A DNA stretch of 64,000 nucleotides from Mesorhizobium sp. CA8 (GTDB lineage Bacteria > Pseudomonadota > Alphaproteobacteria > Rhizobiales > Rhizobiaceae): the NCBI RefSeq assembly GCF_020164955.1, contig NZ_JAIUHG010000013.1:1-64000 (forward strand), in the 5' to 3' direction. The notes beneath the pieces were generated by a model that did no database searches, was not told the DNA's origin, and saw only the letters and a program-made list of their open reading frames with translations. Of the stretch, positions 27,214 to 37,541 are shown one piece after another; positions within the stretch are counted from its first letter, which is position 1; each line of letters starts with the position of its first letter. The position numbers and the translations under genes are program-made.

Positions 27214-28001
27214 TATTTCTCTCCGCCAAACTTGAAGAAGCGCGCCGTGAGCAGCATCAGCGCCATCGACACGACAATGATGATCGTCGAGACCGCGTTG
27301 ATCTCGGGCGTAAAACCCTTGCGGATCGCGGCATAGATTTCGACCGGCAATGTCGTCTGTCCCGGCGTCGATAGGAAATACGAGACCACGAACTGGTCGA
27401 ACGACACCGCGAAGGCGAACAGCCCGCCGGCGATCACCCCGGGCATGATCCACGGCAAAGTAACCCGCATGGTCACCTGCCACTGGTTGGCGCCGAGCGA
27501 GCGCGCCGCCTCCTCCAGCTCAGGCGCGAAGGTCTGCAGCCGCGCCGAGACGACGACGATCACATAAGGCAGCGCCAGCGCGACATGGCCGAGCAGGATT
27601 GCCACCAGCCCGCGGCCGATGCCGACGCCGAAGAAGAAGATCAGCATTGCCGTGCCGGTGATCAGCCACGGAATGGCGATCGGCGGGAAGAGCAGCGCCT
27701 GCAGCACTTTCTTGCCGCGGAAGTCGTAACGGTAAAGCGCCAGCGAGGCCATCGAACCCAGCACCGTCGAGATCAAAGTGGTGATGATCGCGATCTCGAT
27801 GCTGTTCCAGGTCGCGGCGATCAGCTGATCGTTCTGCCAGAGCGAGGCGTACCAGTCCGTCGTCCACTCGAACGGCAATTGGTAGAAGGGCGAAGCGTTG
27901 AAAGACATCGCCGTCATGATGATGATCGGCAAGTAGAGGAAGCCGAGCAAAAGCACGATATAGAGGCGCCCGAGCCATTCGAGGATGCGCGTTGTCGCCA
28001 T
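27213..28001 (-). CDS. ABC permease of spermidine/putrescine type (PotC-like)
   Basis: 262 aa with six hydrophobic segments and the EAA loop ELEEAARSLGANQWQVTMRVTLPWIMPG near residue 165. Start 28001 shares one base with the stop of the preceding permease (TGATG), and its stop shares one base with the ATPase start. The frame extending to 28796 covers the other permease in a wrong frame and is rejected. It partners the PotB-like permease. Confidence 0.92.
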   Translation of the reverse strand: MATTRILEWLGRLYIVLLLGFLYLPIIIMTAMSFNASPFYQLPFEWTTDWYASLWQNDQLIAATWNSIEIAIITTLISTVLGSMASLALYRYDFRGKKVLQALLFPPIAIPWLITGTAMLIFFFGVGIGRGLVAILLGHVALALPYVIVVVSARLQTFAPELEEAARSLGANQWQVTMRVTLPWIMPGVIAGGLFAFAVSFDQFVVSYFLSTPGQTTLPVEIYAAIRKGFTPEINAVSTIIIVVSMALMLLTARFFKFGGEK

Positions 28002-28870
28002 CACGCAGCCCTCCGCAGCACGGGCGCCGCCAGCGCCAGGATGATCAGCACGACCGCGAGCAGGATAAAGGAGAGTGCCGCGCCCAGTGGCCAATTGAAG
28101 ACCGCGACGAACTGGTCCTCGATGACGGTACCGTAGAAAGTGCCGGTGCGGCCGCCGAGGATGCGCGGCTCCATGAACGAGCCGACGACCGGCACGAAGA
28201 TCAGCGCCGCTCCCGCGATCAGGCCGGGCATAGACAGCGGGATGATCACCCGCCACAGCACCTGCCGACGCGACGCGCCAAGCGAGCGGCCCGCCTCGAT
28301 CAGCGAGTCGTCGATGGCCTGCAGCGTGAGGTAACAGGTCAGCACCATGTAGGGCACATAGGAGTGCACCAGGCCGATGATGACGGCCGGATAGGAATAC
28401 ATGAGATCGATGTTGATCTTGAACGGCAGGACGGCGTTGAGCGCGGTGTCGAGGATGCCGCCTTCGCGCAGCACCATCGCCCAGGAGAAGATGCGCACCA
28501 GCCCGTTCGACCAGAAGGGCAAGATGACGAGCAGGAAGATCGCCTCGCGGCTGCGTCCTTTCAGCACCTTGGCCAGCACATAGGCCGCCGGGTAGCCGAT
28601 GACGACGCACCAAAGCGTCACCTCGAGCCCGAGCCGCAGCGATGAAAGCAGCAGCGTCGAATAGAGGCTCTGCGAGAAGAAGGCAGCGTAGTTGCCGAGC
28701 GTGAACGACCATTCCTTCCCGGCCAGCGGCAAGTCGGTCATGAACGAGAAAAAGACCATGGCCGACAGCGGCAGGAAGATCGCGACCGTCAGCCACAGAT
28801 AGGCGGGAAGGAGAAGCGGCAGGGCCGGCTTCAGTCCGCGGCGCGAACCGATCGCAAGCTGGTCAGCCAT
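28001..28870 (-). CDS. ABC permease of spermidine/putrescine type (PotB-like)
   Basis: 289 aa, six hydrophobic segments, EAA loop SLIEAGRSLGASRRQVLWRVIIPLSMPG near residue 200. GGAGAGG lies just ahead of the ATG at 28870. It follows the binding-protein gene by 26 bases. PotB/PotC families import polyamines, opines and other small cations or polyols, so the family alone does not fix the substrate. Confidence 0.92.
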   Translation of the reverse strand: MADQLAIGSRRGLKPALPLLLPAYLWLTVAIFLPLSAMVFFSFMTDLPLAGKEWSFTLGNYAAFFSQSLYSTLLLSSLRLGLEVTLWCVVIGYPAAYVLAKVLKGRSREAIFLLVILPFWSNGLVRIFSWAMVLREGGILDTALNAVLPFKINIDLMYSYPAVIIGLVHSYVPYMVLTCYLTLQAIDDSLIEAGRSLGASRRQVLWRVIIPLSMPGLIAGAALIFVPVVGSFMEPRILGGRTGTFYGTVIEDQFVAVFNWPLGAALSFILLAVVLIILALAAPVLRRAA

Positions 28871-28896
28871 CTGCCTCTCCTCACCGAAAGACGTGA

Positions 28897-29961
28897 TTAC
28901 TTCACGTTGACCTTCAGCTCCTGCCACAGCGCCAGGTACTTCTCGCGCTGCGCATCGGTGATCGGCGCCTGGAACTGGATGCGCTTGGCGACATCCGGGC
29001 TGCCCATAACCTTGCGGTTGAAGGCGTCCTCGGGCAGCGCGTCGACAGCCTTGGTGTTGGCCGAAACCGGCGCGCCGACCTTGGTGACCCATTCAACATA
29101 GAATTTCGGGTCGATCATATAGTTGATGAAGGCCTCGGCGCCCGCGACATTCTTCGAGCCGACCGGGATCGAGAAGGCGTCGAGCCAGGCGACGGCGCCT
29201 TCCTGCGGGATGACCAGCGAGACCGGCAGCTTGAAATGCGTCTTGGCGCGGTCGGCCGAGCCGCTCCAATAGGTGCCGATGTCGATCTGGTTTGAGGCGA
29301 CCATCTGGTTCCAGTCGTTCTCCGAGCTCCAGAAGGTCTTGATCTGCGGCATCAGCGAGGTGAGCTTCGCCTTGACCGCGTCCATATCCTTGATGTCGTT
29401 GATGTTCTGCCCCGTCGCGATTGCGCCGAACTGCACCGCCTCTACGGCGTCGTCGCGGATGATGACGCGGCCCTTATGCGCCGGGTGCCACATCTCGGCG
29501 ATGCTCGTCGGCGGCTTGTCGAAGGACTTCTCGTTGATCGCCAAAGCCGTCAGGCCCCACACCCACGGCACGCCATAGACCTTGCCGTCATGGTTGAGCA
29601 TCGGCGAGCTGGCTTTGTCCTTGGCGATGTCGGCATAGTTGGAAAGCTTCGAGACATCGATCGGCTGGATCAGCTTGCCGGCCATCGCCTGGTCGTTGAA
29701 GGCGGCGTTGATCATGACGACGTCGTAGAGGCCGGGATTGGTGCGGATCTTGGTCAGCATCTCCTGTTCGGAGTTGAAAAAGTCGTTGACCACCTTGAAG
29801 CCGGTCGCCTTCTCGAAATTTGCGACCGCCCACGGTTCATCGGCGCCATAGCCCTTCCAGTTGAGCACATGCACTTCCTCGGCGGCCTGTGCTCCAAGCG
29901 TAAATGCTGAGACGAAGACGGCGGTCGCCGTCAGGAAAGCGGTCAGTCTGGGCATGCGCAT
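28897..29961 (-). CDS. Periplasmic binding protein, PotD/PotF-like
   Basis: 354 aa with a Sec signal (LTAFLTATAVFVSAFTLGAQA, cleavage before AEEVHVLNWKGY). The type II binding fold of the spermidine/putrescine family is evident: VLNWKGYGADE at the mature N-terminus, YDVVMINAAFNDQAM, KVYGVPWVWGLTALAIN, IDIGTYWSG and the C-terminal YLALWQELK. GAGAGGAAAA precedes the start. It lies downstream of a kinase, an ADP-ribosylglycohydrolase and a GntR regulator, which suggests a ribosylated or nucleoside-like ligand rather than a polyamine; this is inference. Confidence 0.9.
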   Translation of the reverse strand: MRMPRLTAFLTATAVFVSAFTLGAQAAEEVHVLNWKGYGADEPWAVANFEKATGFKVVNDFFNSEQEMLTKIRTNPGLYDVVMINAAFNDQAMAGKLIQPIDVSKLSNYADIAKDKASSPMLNHDGKVYGVPWVWGLTALAINEKSFDKPPTSIAEMWHPAHKGRVIIRDDAVEAVQFGAIATGQNINDIKDMDAVKAKLTSLMPQIKTFWSSENDWNQMVASNQIDIGTYWSGSADRAKTHFKLPVSLVIPQEGAVAWLDAFSIPVGSKNVAGAEAFINYMIDPKFYVEWVTKVGAPVSANTKAVDALPEDAFNRKVMGSPDVAKRIQFQAPITDAQREKYLALWQELKVNVK

Positions 29962-30000
29962 GTTCTTTTCCTCTCATTGTTTGCCCGATTGACGGGCTTG

Positions 30001-30975
30001 TTAAGTTGCAGTCGCTTCCGCCCGGCCGAGCGCGGTCGTCGCTTCGCCGCGCTCAGCCAGGAACTCCTGGATTTCCATGTCGGTCGGCGCCGATGACCCG
30101 CCATGGCGGGTGACCGAAAGCGCCGCGGCCGCATTGGCATAGCGTGCCGCCTCGCAAGCACCCATGCCGCGCGAAAGGCCGCTGACGAAGGCGCCGATAT
30201 GCGTGTCGCCGGCCCCATTGGTGTCGACGGCTTCCACCTCGAAACCCGGCACCGCGCGGGTGCCGCCATCGGCCATGCGCACAAGGCAGCCATGCGCGCC
30301 GGCGCGGATGACGACGCCTTCGGCCCTGGGGCAATGCTCGGCAAGCAATCGGATCGCAACGGTCTGGGCATCGCCGGCGCCGGCAATCTCGGCGGCCTCA
30401 TTGGTGTTGCAGCTCAGCCAGGTCGTACGCGCCAAAACCCTGTCCAGGATCGGCCGTGGAATATCCGCGATCACCGGTGTCGGATCGAAGACGAAAGGAA
30501 TGCCGGCCGGCAGCGCCTCGATCCAATCGGCAAGCGCATCGCGGCTGCCACGATAGCTCAGCGTATAGCCGGAGGTGAAAACCCAATCGCCCGGAACCAC
30601 TTGCACCGGCTTCATCATGTCCGGCGTGAGCCGGCTCTCGGCGCCCGGCCAGGAGACGAAAGTGCGTTCGGCGTCGCCGCTGATCATGGCGACGCAATTG
30701 CCGCTGTCCATCGAAGGCGATGGCGGCGTCAGCGTCTCGATGCCTTCGGCCGCGAAGGCGGCGCGCAGGAAGTCTCCATCCGGTCCGGTGCCGAGCTGGC
30801 CGCCGAACACCACCTTCATGCCGGTGCGGCTTGCCGCCACCATCATGTTGAAGCCGCCGCCGGCGACCCGCGCGTAAGCTGACGCGGTCTTTTCCGTGCC
30901 GGCCGCCGGTAGGGCATCGATGCGGTAGACATAGTCGACCACGGCGCTGCCGACATGAACGAGGCGCCCGCTCAT
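30001..30975 (-). CDS. PfkB-family carbohydrate/nucleoside kinase (YegV-like)
   Basis: 324 aa of the ribokinase fold: VGSAVVDYVYRIDALPAAGTE at the N-terminus, the GG substrate motif AGGGFNMMVAASRTG, and the catalytic motif DTNGAGDTHIGAFVSGL near residue 255 with Asp as base. The ATP-site region VVIRAGAHGCLV is also present. Start 30975 shares a base with the stop of the ADP-ribosylglycohydrolase gene (TGATG), so the two are coupled. The same kinase/hydrolase/GntR trio occurs in E. coli as yegV/yegU/yegW, whose substrate is not established to my knowledge. Confidence 0.9.
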   Translation of the reverse strand: MSGRLVHVGSAVVDYVYRIDALPAAGTEKTASAYARVAGGGFNMMVAASRTGMKVVFGGQLGTGPDGDFLRAAFAAEGIETLTPPSPSMDSGNCVAMISGDAERTFVSWPGAESRLTPDMMKPVQVVPGDWVFTSGYTLSYRGSRDALADWIEALPAGIPFVFDPTPVIADIPRPILDRVLARTTWLSCNTNEAAEIAGAGDAQTVAIRLLAEHCPRAEGVVIRAGAHGCLVRMADGGTRAVPGFEVEAVDTNGAGDTHIGAFVSGLSRGMGACEAARYANAAAALSVTRHGGSSAPTDMEIQEFLAERGEATTALGRAEATAT

Positions 30976-32003
30976 CAGGCAACCTCCTTGCCTTGGCCGG
31001 CCTTGGAGCCGCGTGCGGCGACCAGGTCGCCAGCCAGCCCGCGAAGCTGCGCGATGTCGATCCCATGCAGTTGGGCGATGCGGTCCTGCGGCAGCCTCGA
31101 CAGGCCAGCGCAGGCGCCGGCCATGCCGGCGGCAATCGCACCGATCGTGTCGGTATCGCCACCGAGATTGGCCGCGATGACGGCTGCCCGCCACGCATCG
31201 CCTTGCGCGATCTCCAGCACGGCGAAGGCCGCCGGCACCGATTCCTGGCTGGCGACGCCGGTGCCGACCAGATCGATGATCAGCTTGATGGCTTCCTTCT
31301 CCGCCTTGCCGCGGACAAGCTCCTGCGCCCAGATGATGCGCGCGGCGATGTTGCCGCCGGTGACCCAATGGCCGAGCGCAGCACCTAGCCTTGCAGCGGC
31401 GACCGCATGGTCGGAAGCGGCGCGCCAGTCCCCGCCCGAGACACCGAGACTGACAGCGGCTGCGACCGCCGCAGCCGATGCAATGGCGATCGACGTGTTG
31501 TGCGTGGCCCGGCAGGTTTCCGCCACCTTGGAAACCAGAACGTCGAGCGGCTCCGGCGGCATCATGATGCCGACCGGCGCGATGCGCATCGCAGCGCCAT
31601 TGGTGTCGCCGCTGCGCCCGGCCTCCTCCGCCGGCACGCCGCTGTTGATGGCATCGATTGCGCGCTTGGTTGATGGTCCAAGCAGGTCGTAGCTGCCGCG
31701 CGCCTTGACCTCGCGCTCCCAGTCGAGCAGCGCGTTGACCCAGCGTGCATGATCGAAGCGCTCGCCGGATTCGACGAGGATGCGGCCAAGCAGCAGCGCC
31801 TGTTCGGTATCGTCGGTGATCGCGCCGGCGGGCAGCCCTTTCGACACCGGGTGATCGGCGGCAGGCGCGACGAAATCCTCGACGTGGCCGTAGAGCGCGG
31901 CGATGCGGGCCGGCGACAGAAGCTGCGTCGGCATGCCCAGCGCATCGCCCAGCGCCCCGCCGATCAGCGCGCCCATAGCCCGGTCCATTGCGTCGGCCAC
32001 CAT
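30975..32003 (-). CDS. ADP-ribosylglycohydrolase family protein (YegU-like)
   Basis: 342 aa of the DraG/ARH fold. Metal-site motifs are visible: GALIGGALGDALGMP at the N-terminus, GAITDDTEQALLLGR (TDDT) and GGDTDTIGAIAAGMAGA near the C-terminus. Relatives remove ADP-ribose or other ribosyl groups from proteins or small molecules. CTGGAG precedes the ATG at 32003, 2 bases after the GntR gene. In this operon it would release a sugar that the PfkB kinase then phosphorylates; this order of reactions is inference. Confidence 0.9.
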   Translation of the reverse strand: MVADAMDRAMGALIGGALGDALGMPTQLLSPARIAALYGHVEDFVAPAADHPVSKGLPAGAITDDTEQALLLGRILVESGERFDHARWVNALLDWEREVKARGSYDLLGPSTKRAIDAINSGVPAEEAGRSGDTNGAAMRIAPVGIMMPPEPLDVLVSKVAETCRATHNTSIAIASAAAVAAAVSLGVSGGDWRAASDHAVAAARLGAALGHWVTGGNIAARIIWAQELVRGKAEKEAIKLIIDLVGTGVASQESVPAAFAVLEIAQGDAWRAAVIAANLGGDTDTIGAIAAGMAGACAGLSRLPQDRIAQLHGIDIAQLRGLAGDLVAARGSKAGQGKEVA

Positions 32004-32005
32004 GC

Positions 32006-32731
32006 TCAGAACTCCAGGTGCAGCGCGAAATGCGCCGGGTTGAGCAGGCTGGTGACGAATTCGATGGCACGCCCGTCGGCGGCGCGTGTCAGGCGGCGTG
32101 TGCGCAGGAACGGCGTGCCGGGCGAACAGGCGAGGATCGCCGCGTCAACGGCGCTCAGCATCTCGATGTCGACCCATTCCTCGCCGTGATCGGGAACAAG
32201 CCCTGCCCCGCGCAGGGTCTGGTGCAGCGAGCCTTCGCGCAGGCCGCGCAGCGGTATGTCCTCCAATTCCGGCGACAACGGCAGCCGGCTGCGCTCGATC
32301 GAGATGGCATGGCCGTCATCGGCATTGGTGCGGGCGCGATCGACGGCGATGAAGGATGGACTCTCGACGCCGAGCCTGGCCGCCAGTTCGGCATCCTCGA
32401 TGATCTCGAGCCGCAAAGTGCGGGTCTCGGCATTGGCGCCCGCATTGGCAAGCGCGCGCGACCAGCCGATCGCGTCGTCGACCGGCATGCCGTCAAAGGT
32501 GACGAAGGAGCCGATGCCGACCTTGGTGGTGATCAGCCCGCGGCTCGACAGTTCCTCGAGCCCCTTGCGGACCGTATTGCGGCTGACGGAAAAGCGCTGG
32601 ACGAGTTCGTTTTCGCTCTGCAGGCGGTCGCCGAAGCCGAGCAGACCGGAGCGTATCTCATGCTCCAGAACCGTCGCGATCTGCTCGGGCTTGCCCGTGC
32701 CGGGAGTGATCTGCGTCGCGCGACGGGCCAT
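32006..32731 (-). CDS. GntR/HutC-family regulator (YegW-like)
   Basis: 241 aa. N-terminal winged helix with LQSENELVQRFSVSRNTVRKGLEELSSRGLI, followed by a UTRA ligand domain (IIEDAELAARLGVESPSFIAVDRAR to the end). It is the first gene of the operon that runs through the hydrolase, kinase and ABC importer, and probably represses it. An 11-bp palindrome, GTTCAGTGAAC at 32742-32752, lies 11 bases upstream of the start and is the likely operator. Confidence 0.9.
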   Translation of the reverse strand: MARRATQITPGTGKPEQIATVLEHEIRSGLLGFGDRLQSENELVQRFSVSRNTVRKGLEELSSRGLITTKVGIGSFVTFDGMPVDDAIGWSRALANAGANAETRTLRLEIIEDAELAARLGVESPSFIAVDRARTNADDGHAISIERSRLPLSPELEDIPLRGLREGSLHQTLRGAGLVPDHGEEWVDIEMLSAVDAAILACSPGTPFLRTRRLTRAADGRAIEFVTSLLNPAHFALHLEF

Positions 32732-32741
32732 ATCGATACCT

Positions 32742-32770
32742 GTTCAGTGAACCTGTATAATCCTGTTCAA
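32742..32770 (-). promoter_or_regulatory. Probable GntR operator upstream of yegW-like gene
   Basis: GTTCA-G-TGAAC (32742-32752) is a perfect palindrome, and the same half-site recurs as CTGTTCAA at 32763-32770. The gene start is at 32731. A candidate promoter on the minus strand, TTGACG followed after 17 bases by TATTGA, ends upstream of the palindrome, so bound protein would block early transcription. The promoter match is modest. Confidence 0.45.
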
Positions 32771-32879
32771 TATCGGATTGGAATTCCCCCGTCAACGAAC
32801 CTTGGTCACGATTCAAGAATGAGGGGTTGGGCGCGGAATGAGCCTGCGGCCTTGACCGGCAGAATCGGAGACGCGCCGC

Positions 32880-33650
32880 TCAAATGAAGAAGAACTCCTC
32901 GACGCGCTGCTTGGCCTGCCGCAGCGCCGGCAGGATGTCGCGCTCCATCGCCTCGACCGAGAAACGCGCGGATTGCGTCGAGACATTGATGGCGGCGACG
33001 GTGCGGCCGGCGCGATCGACGATCGGCACCGCGATCGAGCGCAGCCCGAGTTCCAGTTCCTCGTCGACGATGGCAAAGCCATCCGCTCTCGCCTTGTCGA
33101 TGGCCTTGCCGAGCGCGGCGCGGCCGGTGATCGTCTTCGGCGTCCGCCGCTCGATCTTCGCTTGCGCCAGGAAGGTCTGCAACTCGTCCGCCGCCAGTCC
33201 GGACAGCAGCACCCGCCCCATCGACGTGCAATAGGCCGGCAGCCGCGTACCGACATCGAGCGCCACATTCAGGATGCGCCGTCCGGGGATGCGCGCGACA
33301 TAGACGACGTCTTCGCCCGACAGCACGGCCGCGTTGCAGGCCTCGTCGAATTTCGCCGCCACCTCGCGCATGATCGGCGCCGCGGACGTCCAGAGCGATG
33401 CGCCGCCGAGCCAGGTCCGCGCGACCGTCAAAAGACGCGGCGACAGCGAAAACAGCCGGCCGGACCGGGTGGCATAGCCCGTGGCGACCAATGTCAGCAG
33501 AAAACGGCGCGCGCCCGCGCGGGTGAGATCCGCCTCCTCCGCCATCTCGGTCAGCGTCATGCCGGCCGGATGGCGCGCGAGGATTTCCATCACCGTAAGG
33601 CCGCGTTCCAACGAGCCGACATGGTCGCGCGAAATGGATTCCTCTTCCAC
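32880..33650 (-). CDS. pcaR: IclR-family regulator of beta-ketoadipate genes (PcaR-like)
   Basis: 256 aa. N-terminal IclR winged helix (SLERGLTVMEILARHPAGMTLTEMAEEADLTRAGARRFL) and a C-terminal effector domain (LPAYCTSMGRVLLSGL, LRSIAVPIVDRAGRTVAAINVS) of the PcaR/PobR/CatR subgroup. The start is GTG 33650 with TGGAGG upstream. It is divergent from pcaIJF, and the gap holds a 5-5-5 inverted repeat GTTCG-CAATA-CGAAC. Such regulators usually activate pca genes with beta-ketoadipate as effector. Confidence 0.85.
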   Translation of the reverse strand: MEEESISRDHVGSLERGLTVMEILARHPAGMTLTEMAEEADLTRAGARRFLLTLVATGYATRSGRLFSLSPRLLTVARTWLGGASLWTSAAPIMREVAAKFDEACNAAVLSGEDVVYVARIPGRRILNVALDVGTRLPAYCTSMGRVLLSGLAADELQTFLAQAKIERRTPKTITGRAALGKAIDKARADGFAIVDEELELGLRSIAVPIVDRAGRTVAAINVSTQSARFSVEAMERDILPALRQAKQRVEEFFFI

Positions 33651-33751
33651 GGGCGCCTCCAGGCCGGCGTTGACTCAATGCAAAGGCTGGAGCTAAAAAT
33701 ATCTCATGTAAAACATATGTTCGCAATACGAACTTTTCATGGAGCCCGGCG
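33651..33751. promoter_or_regulatory. pcaR-pcaI divergent control region with inverted repeat
   Basis: The perfect inverted repeat GTTCG-N5-CGAAC at 33719-33733 resembles binding sites of PcaR/PcaU/PobR-type IclR proteins. A plus-strand promoter candidate is TTGACT at 33670-33675 with CTAAAA 17 bases on. On the minus strand TTGCGA overlaps the repeat and is followed after 17 bases by GATATT. The repeat would therefore touch the -35 box of the regulator gene, fitting autoregulation. Confidence 0.55.
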
Positions 33752-34609
33752 ATGGTCAAGTTCCTGCCGCTGAAAGAAGCGGTCGCGGAAAACCTGCACG
33801 ACGGCGATACGGTCGCCTTCGAGGGCTTCACCCATCTGATCCCCACCGCCGCAGCGCATGAGGCGATCCGCCAGGGCTTTCGCGACCTGACGCTGATCCG
33901 CATGACGCCCGACCTGATCTACGACCAGATGATCGGCATGGGCATGGCGAGGAAGGTGGTCTTCTCCTATGTGGGCAATCCGGGCGTCGGCCTGCTCAGG
34001 CGCGCCCGCGACGCCATCGAGAACGGCTTTCCGCGCGCCATCGAGGTCGAGGAGCACAGCCACGCAGGCATGGCCAATGCCTACGAGGCGGGCGCCGCCG
34101 GCCTGCCCTGCGCGGTGTTTCGCGGCTATCGCGGCGCCGGTCTTGCCGCGGTCAATCCCAACATCAAATCGGTCACCTGCCCGTTCACAGGCGAGGTGCT
34201 GGCGGCCGTTCCGGCGATAAGGCCCGACGTCACCTTCATCCACGCGCAGAAGGCGGACCGGAAGGGCAACGTGCTGGTCGAGGGCATCATCGGCATCCAG
34301 AAGGAAGCCGTTCTTGCCGCAAAGCGGGCAGTGGTTACGGTCGAGGAAGTGGTCGACAATTTCGCCGATCTGCACCCAAACCTCACCGTGCTGCCGAACT
34401 GGACGATCGCGGCGATTTCCGTCGTGCCGGGCGGCTCGCACCCCTCCTACACGCATGGCTATTACGAGCGCGACAACGCCGCCTATCTCGAATGGGACGA
34501 GATCGCCGCCGACCGCGACCGCTTCCAGGCGTGGATCCAGAAGAACGTCATCGAAAGCAGCGCGGACGACTTTGCCTGCCGCGTCGAGCATTTGAGGAAA
34601 GCCGCATGA
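33752..34609 (+). CDS. pcaI: 3-oxoadipate CoA-transferase subunit A
   Basis: 285 aa of the family I CoA-transferase alpha subunit: LHDGDTVAFEGFTHLIP, VRGYRGAGL-like VFRGYRGAGLAAVNPNIKSVTCPFTGE and the C-terminal GGSHPSYTHGYYERDN. It pairs with pcaJ (ATGA overlap) to transfer CoA from succinyl-CoA to beta-ketoadipate, the penultimate step in aromatic degradation through protocatechuate or catechol. The adjoining pcaF and PcaR-like regulator make this assignment strong over other CoA-transferases. Confidence 0.92.
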   Translation: MVKFLPLKEAVAENLHDGDTVAFEGFTHLIPTAAAHEAIRQGFRDLTLIRMTPDLIYDQMIGMGMARKVVFSYVGNPGVGLLRRARDAIENGFPRAIEVEEHSHAGMANAYEAGAAGLPCAVFRGYRGAGLAAVNPNIKSVTCPFTGEVLAAVPAIRPDVTFIHAQKADRKGNVLVEGIIGIQKEAVLAAKRAVVTVEEVVDNFADLHPNLTVLPNWTIAAISVVPGGSHPSYTHGYYERDNAAYLEWDEIAADRDRFQAWIQKNVIESSADDFACRVEHLRKAA

Positions 34610-35408
34610 GCGACGCGGACAATCTGGGCTTCACCCCGAACGAGATGATGACGATCGCCGCCAGCCGCGCGCTGGAAAGCGAGGATGTCTGCTTCGTCGG
34701 CATCGGCGCGCCATCGGCCGCCTGCAATGTCGCGCGGCTGACCCATGCGCCCGACATTACGCTGATCTATGAGAGCGGCACCATCGGCACCGCGCCCGAC
34801 GTCTTGCCGCTGTCGATCGGCGACGGCGAATTGTGCGAGACGGCGGTCACCACCGTCTCCGTGCCGGAGATGTTCCGCTACTGGCTGCAGGGCGGCCGCA
34901 TCTCGATCGGCTTCCTGGGCGCCGCCCAGCTCGACAAATTCGGCAACATCAACACCACCGTCATCGGCGACTATGCGCATCCCAAGACCCGCCTGCCCGG
35001 CGGCGGCGGCGCGCCGGAGATCGCCACCTCGTCGAGGCAGGTCTACATCACCATGGCCCAGTCGAAGCGCGGCATGGTCGAGAAGATCGACTTCTTCACC
35101 TCCTTCGGCCATGGCGGCGGCGGCGATCATCGCAAGCGGCTCGGCATCGATACCGCCGGGCCTACGCTTTTGATCACCGACCTCGCCATCTGGAAGCCGG
35201 ACCCGGTGACGAAGGAGTTTACCGTGGTGTCGCTGCATCCCGGCGTCACGCGCGAGCAGGTGCAGGAGACTTGTGGCTGGTTGGTCAAGTTCACCGAGGC
35301 CCTTGACGAGACGCCGGCGCCGACGGAACTGGAGTTGAAGACATTGCGCGACCTGCAGGCCCGCACCAGGGCGGCGCATCAAGGACCGCCAACGGGAAAG
35401 CTGCATAA

Positions 35409-35412
<4 letters not shown>
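34606..35412 (+). CDS. pcaJ: 3-oxoadipate CoA-transferase subunit B
   Basis: 268 aa of the beta subunit: MMTIAASRALESEDVCFVGIG at the N-terminus, the active-site region TLIYESGTIG with the glutamate expected to carry CoA, LGAAQLDKFGNINTTVIG and a conserved C-terminal LITDLAIWKPD. Start 34606 overlaps the pcaI stop and its stop overlaps the pcaF start, both as ATGA. The frame extending upstream to 34492 lies inside pcaI and is rejected. Confidence 0.92.
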
Positions 35413-36614
<1,202 letters not shown>

Positions 36615-36644
36615 CATCGATTGACGGCCGTTCGATAGTCGGAG

Positions 36645-37448
36645 TTAGCGCCCGCGGCCGGGAAGCGAGGCGATGAAATCGCGGATCAAAGTGACGAGCG
36701 CTTCCGGCTGCTCGATACAGGGAATGTGCCCGGCATTGCGGATCACCTCGAAGCGTGCGCCGGGGATCAGGTCGGCCAGCGATAGGACCAGCTCCGGCGG
36801 CGTCGAGCCGTCCTGGTCGCCGACGAGGCAGAGCGTCGGCACCGCAATGCGCCGGGCGCTCTCGGTGAAATCGGCGTCGCGGACCGCCATGCAGGTGCCG
36901 ATATAACCCGCCAGGGCCTGCCTGGTAAGCATGTTGCGGCAGCCGGCAAGATCGGCCGCGCGCGTGGCATCGAAATGCGGCGTGAACCACCCCTTGAGCA
37001 CGGCGTCGGCGATCGCCTCAATGCCGTCGCGCTCAACGGTTGCGATGCGGCTGTTCCAGCTCTCGGCGGTGCCGATCTTGTGCGCGGTGTCGCCCAGGAT
37101 CAACGCATCGACGAGTTCGGGCCGCCGGGCACAGAGCCCTTGCGCGACCATCCCGCCAACCGACAGGCCGTAGAGCACCACCTTATCGAAACCGAAGTGA
37201 TCTATAAGCGCGCTCAAATCATCGACGTGGTCGTCGATCGAGCGCACACCGCTTCCGATATTCGAAAGCCCGTGGCCGCGTTTGTCATAGACGAGCATCG
37301 GCATTTCGTCGGTAAGCCGCGCGATGACGTCGTCCCAGATGCGGAAGTCGGTGCCCAGCGAATTGATGAAGATGATCGGGCGCGAAGTGCCCTTCGCTTC
37401 TATGTAGCGGTGGTGCAGCGCGACGCCGCCGATGCTGACGAATGGCAC
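36645..37448 (-). CDS. pcaD: 3-oxoadipate enol-lactonase (alpha/beta hydrolase)
   Basis: 267 aa. Alpha/beta-hydrolase fold with the nucleophile elbow YGLSVGGMVAQGL, acid residue region LVGDQDGSTPPELV and catalytic His in NAGHIPCIEQPEAL. It matches PcaD, which opens beta-ketoadipate enol-lactone. I chose GTG 37448 (VPFVSIGG), which has GGAGGATC upstream; the GTG 30 bases earlier has no site. It is on the opposite strand to pcaIJF, and the rest of the protocatechuate branch (pcaCHGB) is not in the window. Confidence 0.9.
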   Translation of the reverse strand: MPFVSIGGVALHHRYIEAKGTSRPIIFINSLGTDFRIWDDVIARLTDEMPMLVYDKRGHGLSNIGSGVRSIDDHVDDLSALIDHFGFDKVVLYGLSVGGMVAQGLCARRPELVDALILGDTAHKIGTAESWNSRIATVERDGIEAIADAVLKGWFTPHFDATRAADLAGCRNMLTRQALAGYIGTCMAVRDADFTESARRIAVPTLCLVGDQDGSTPPELVLSLADLIPGARFEVIRNAGHIPCIEQPEALVTLIRDFIASLPGRGR

Positions 37449-37541
37449 GATTTTTGATCCTCCGAAGCCACATTGCACGAGGTATCTGGTTCGGCAAATA
37501 GCGCCGTCCAGGCTTCGGTCTCTTGGCTGCGCTACTCGATT

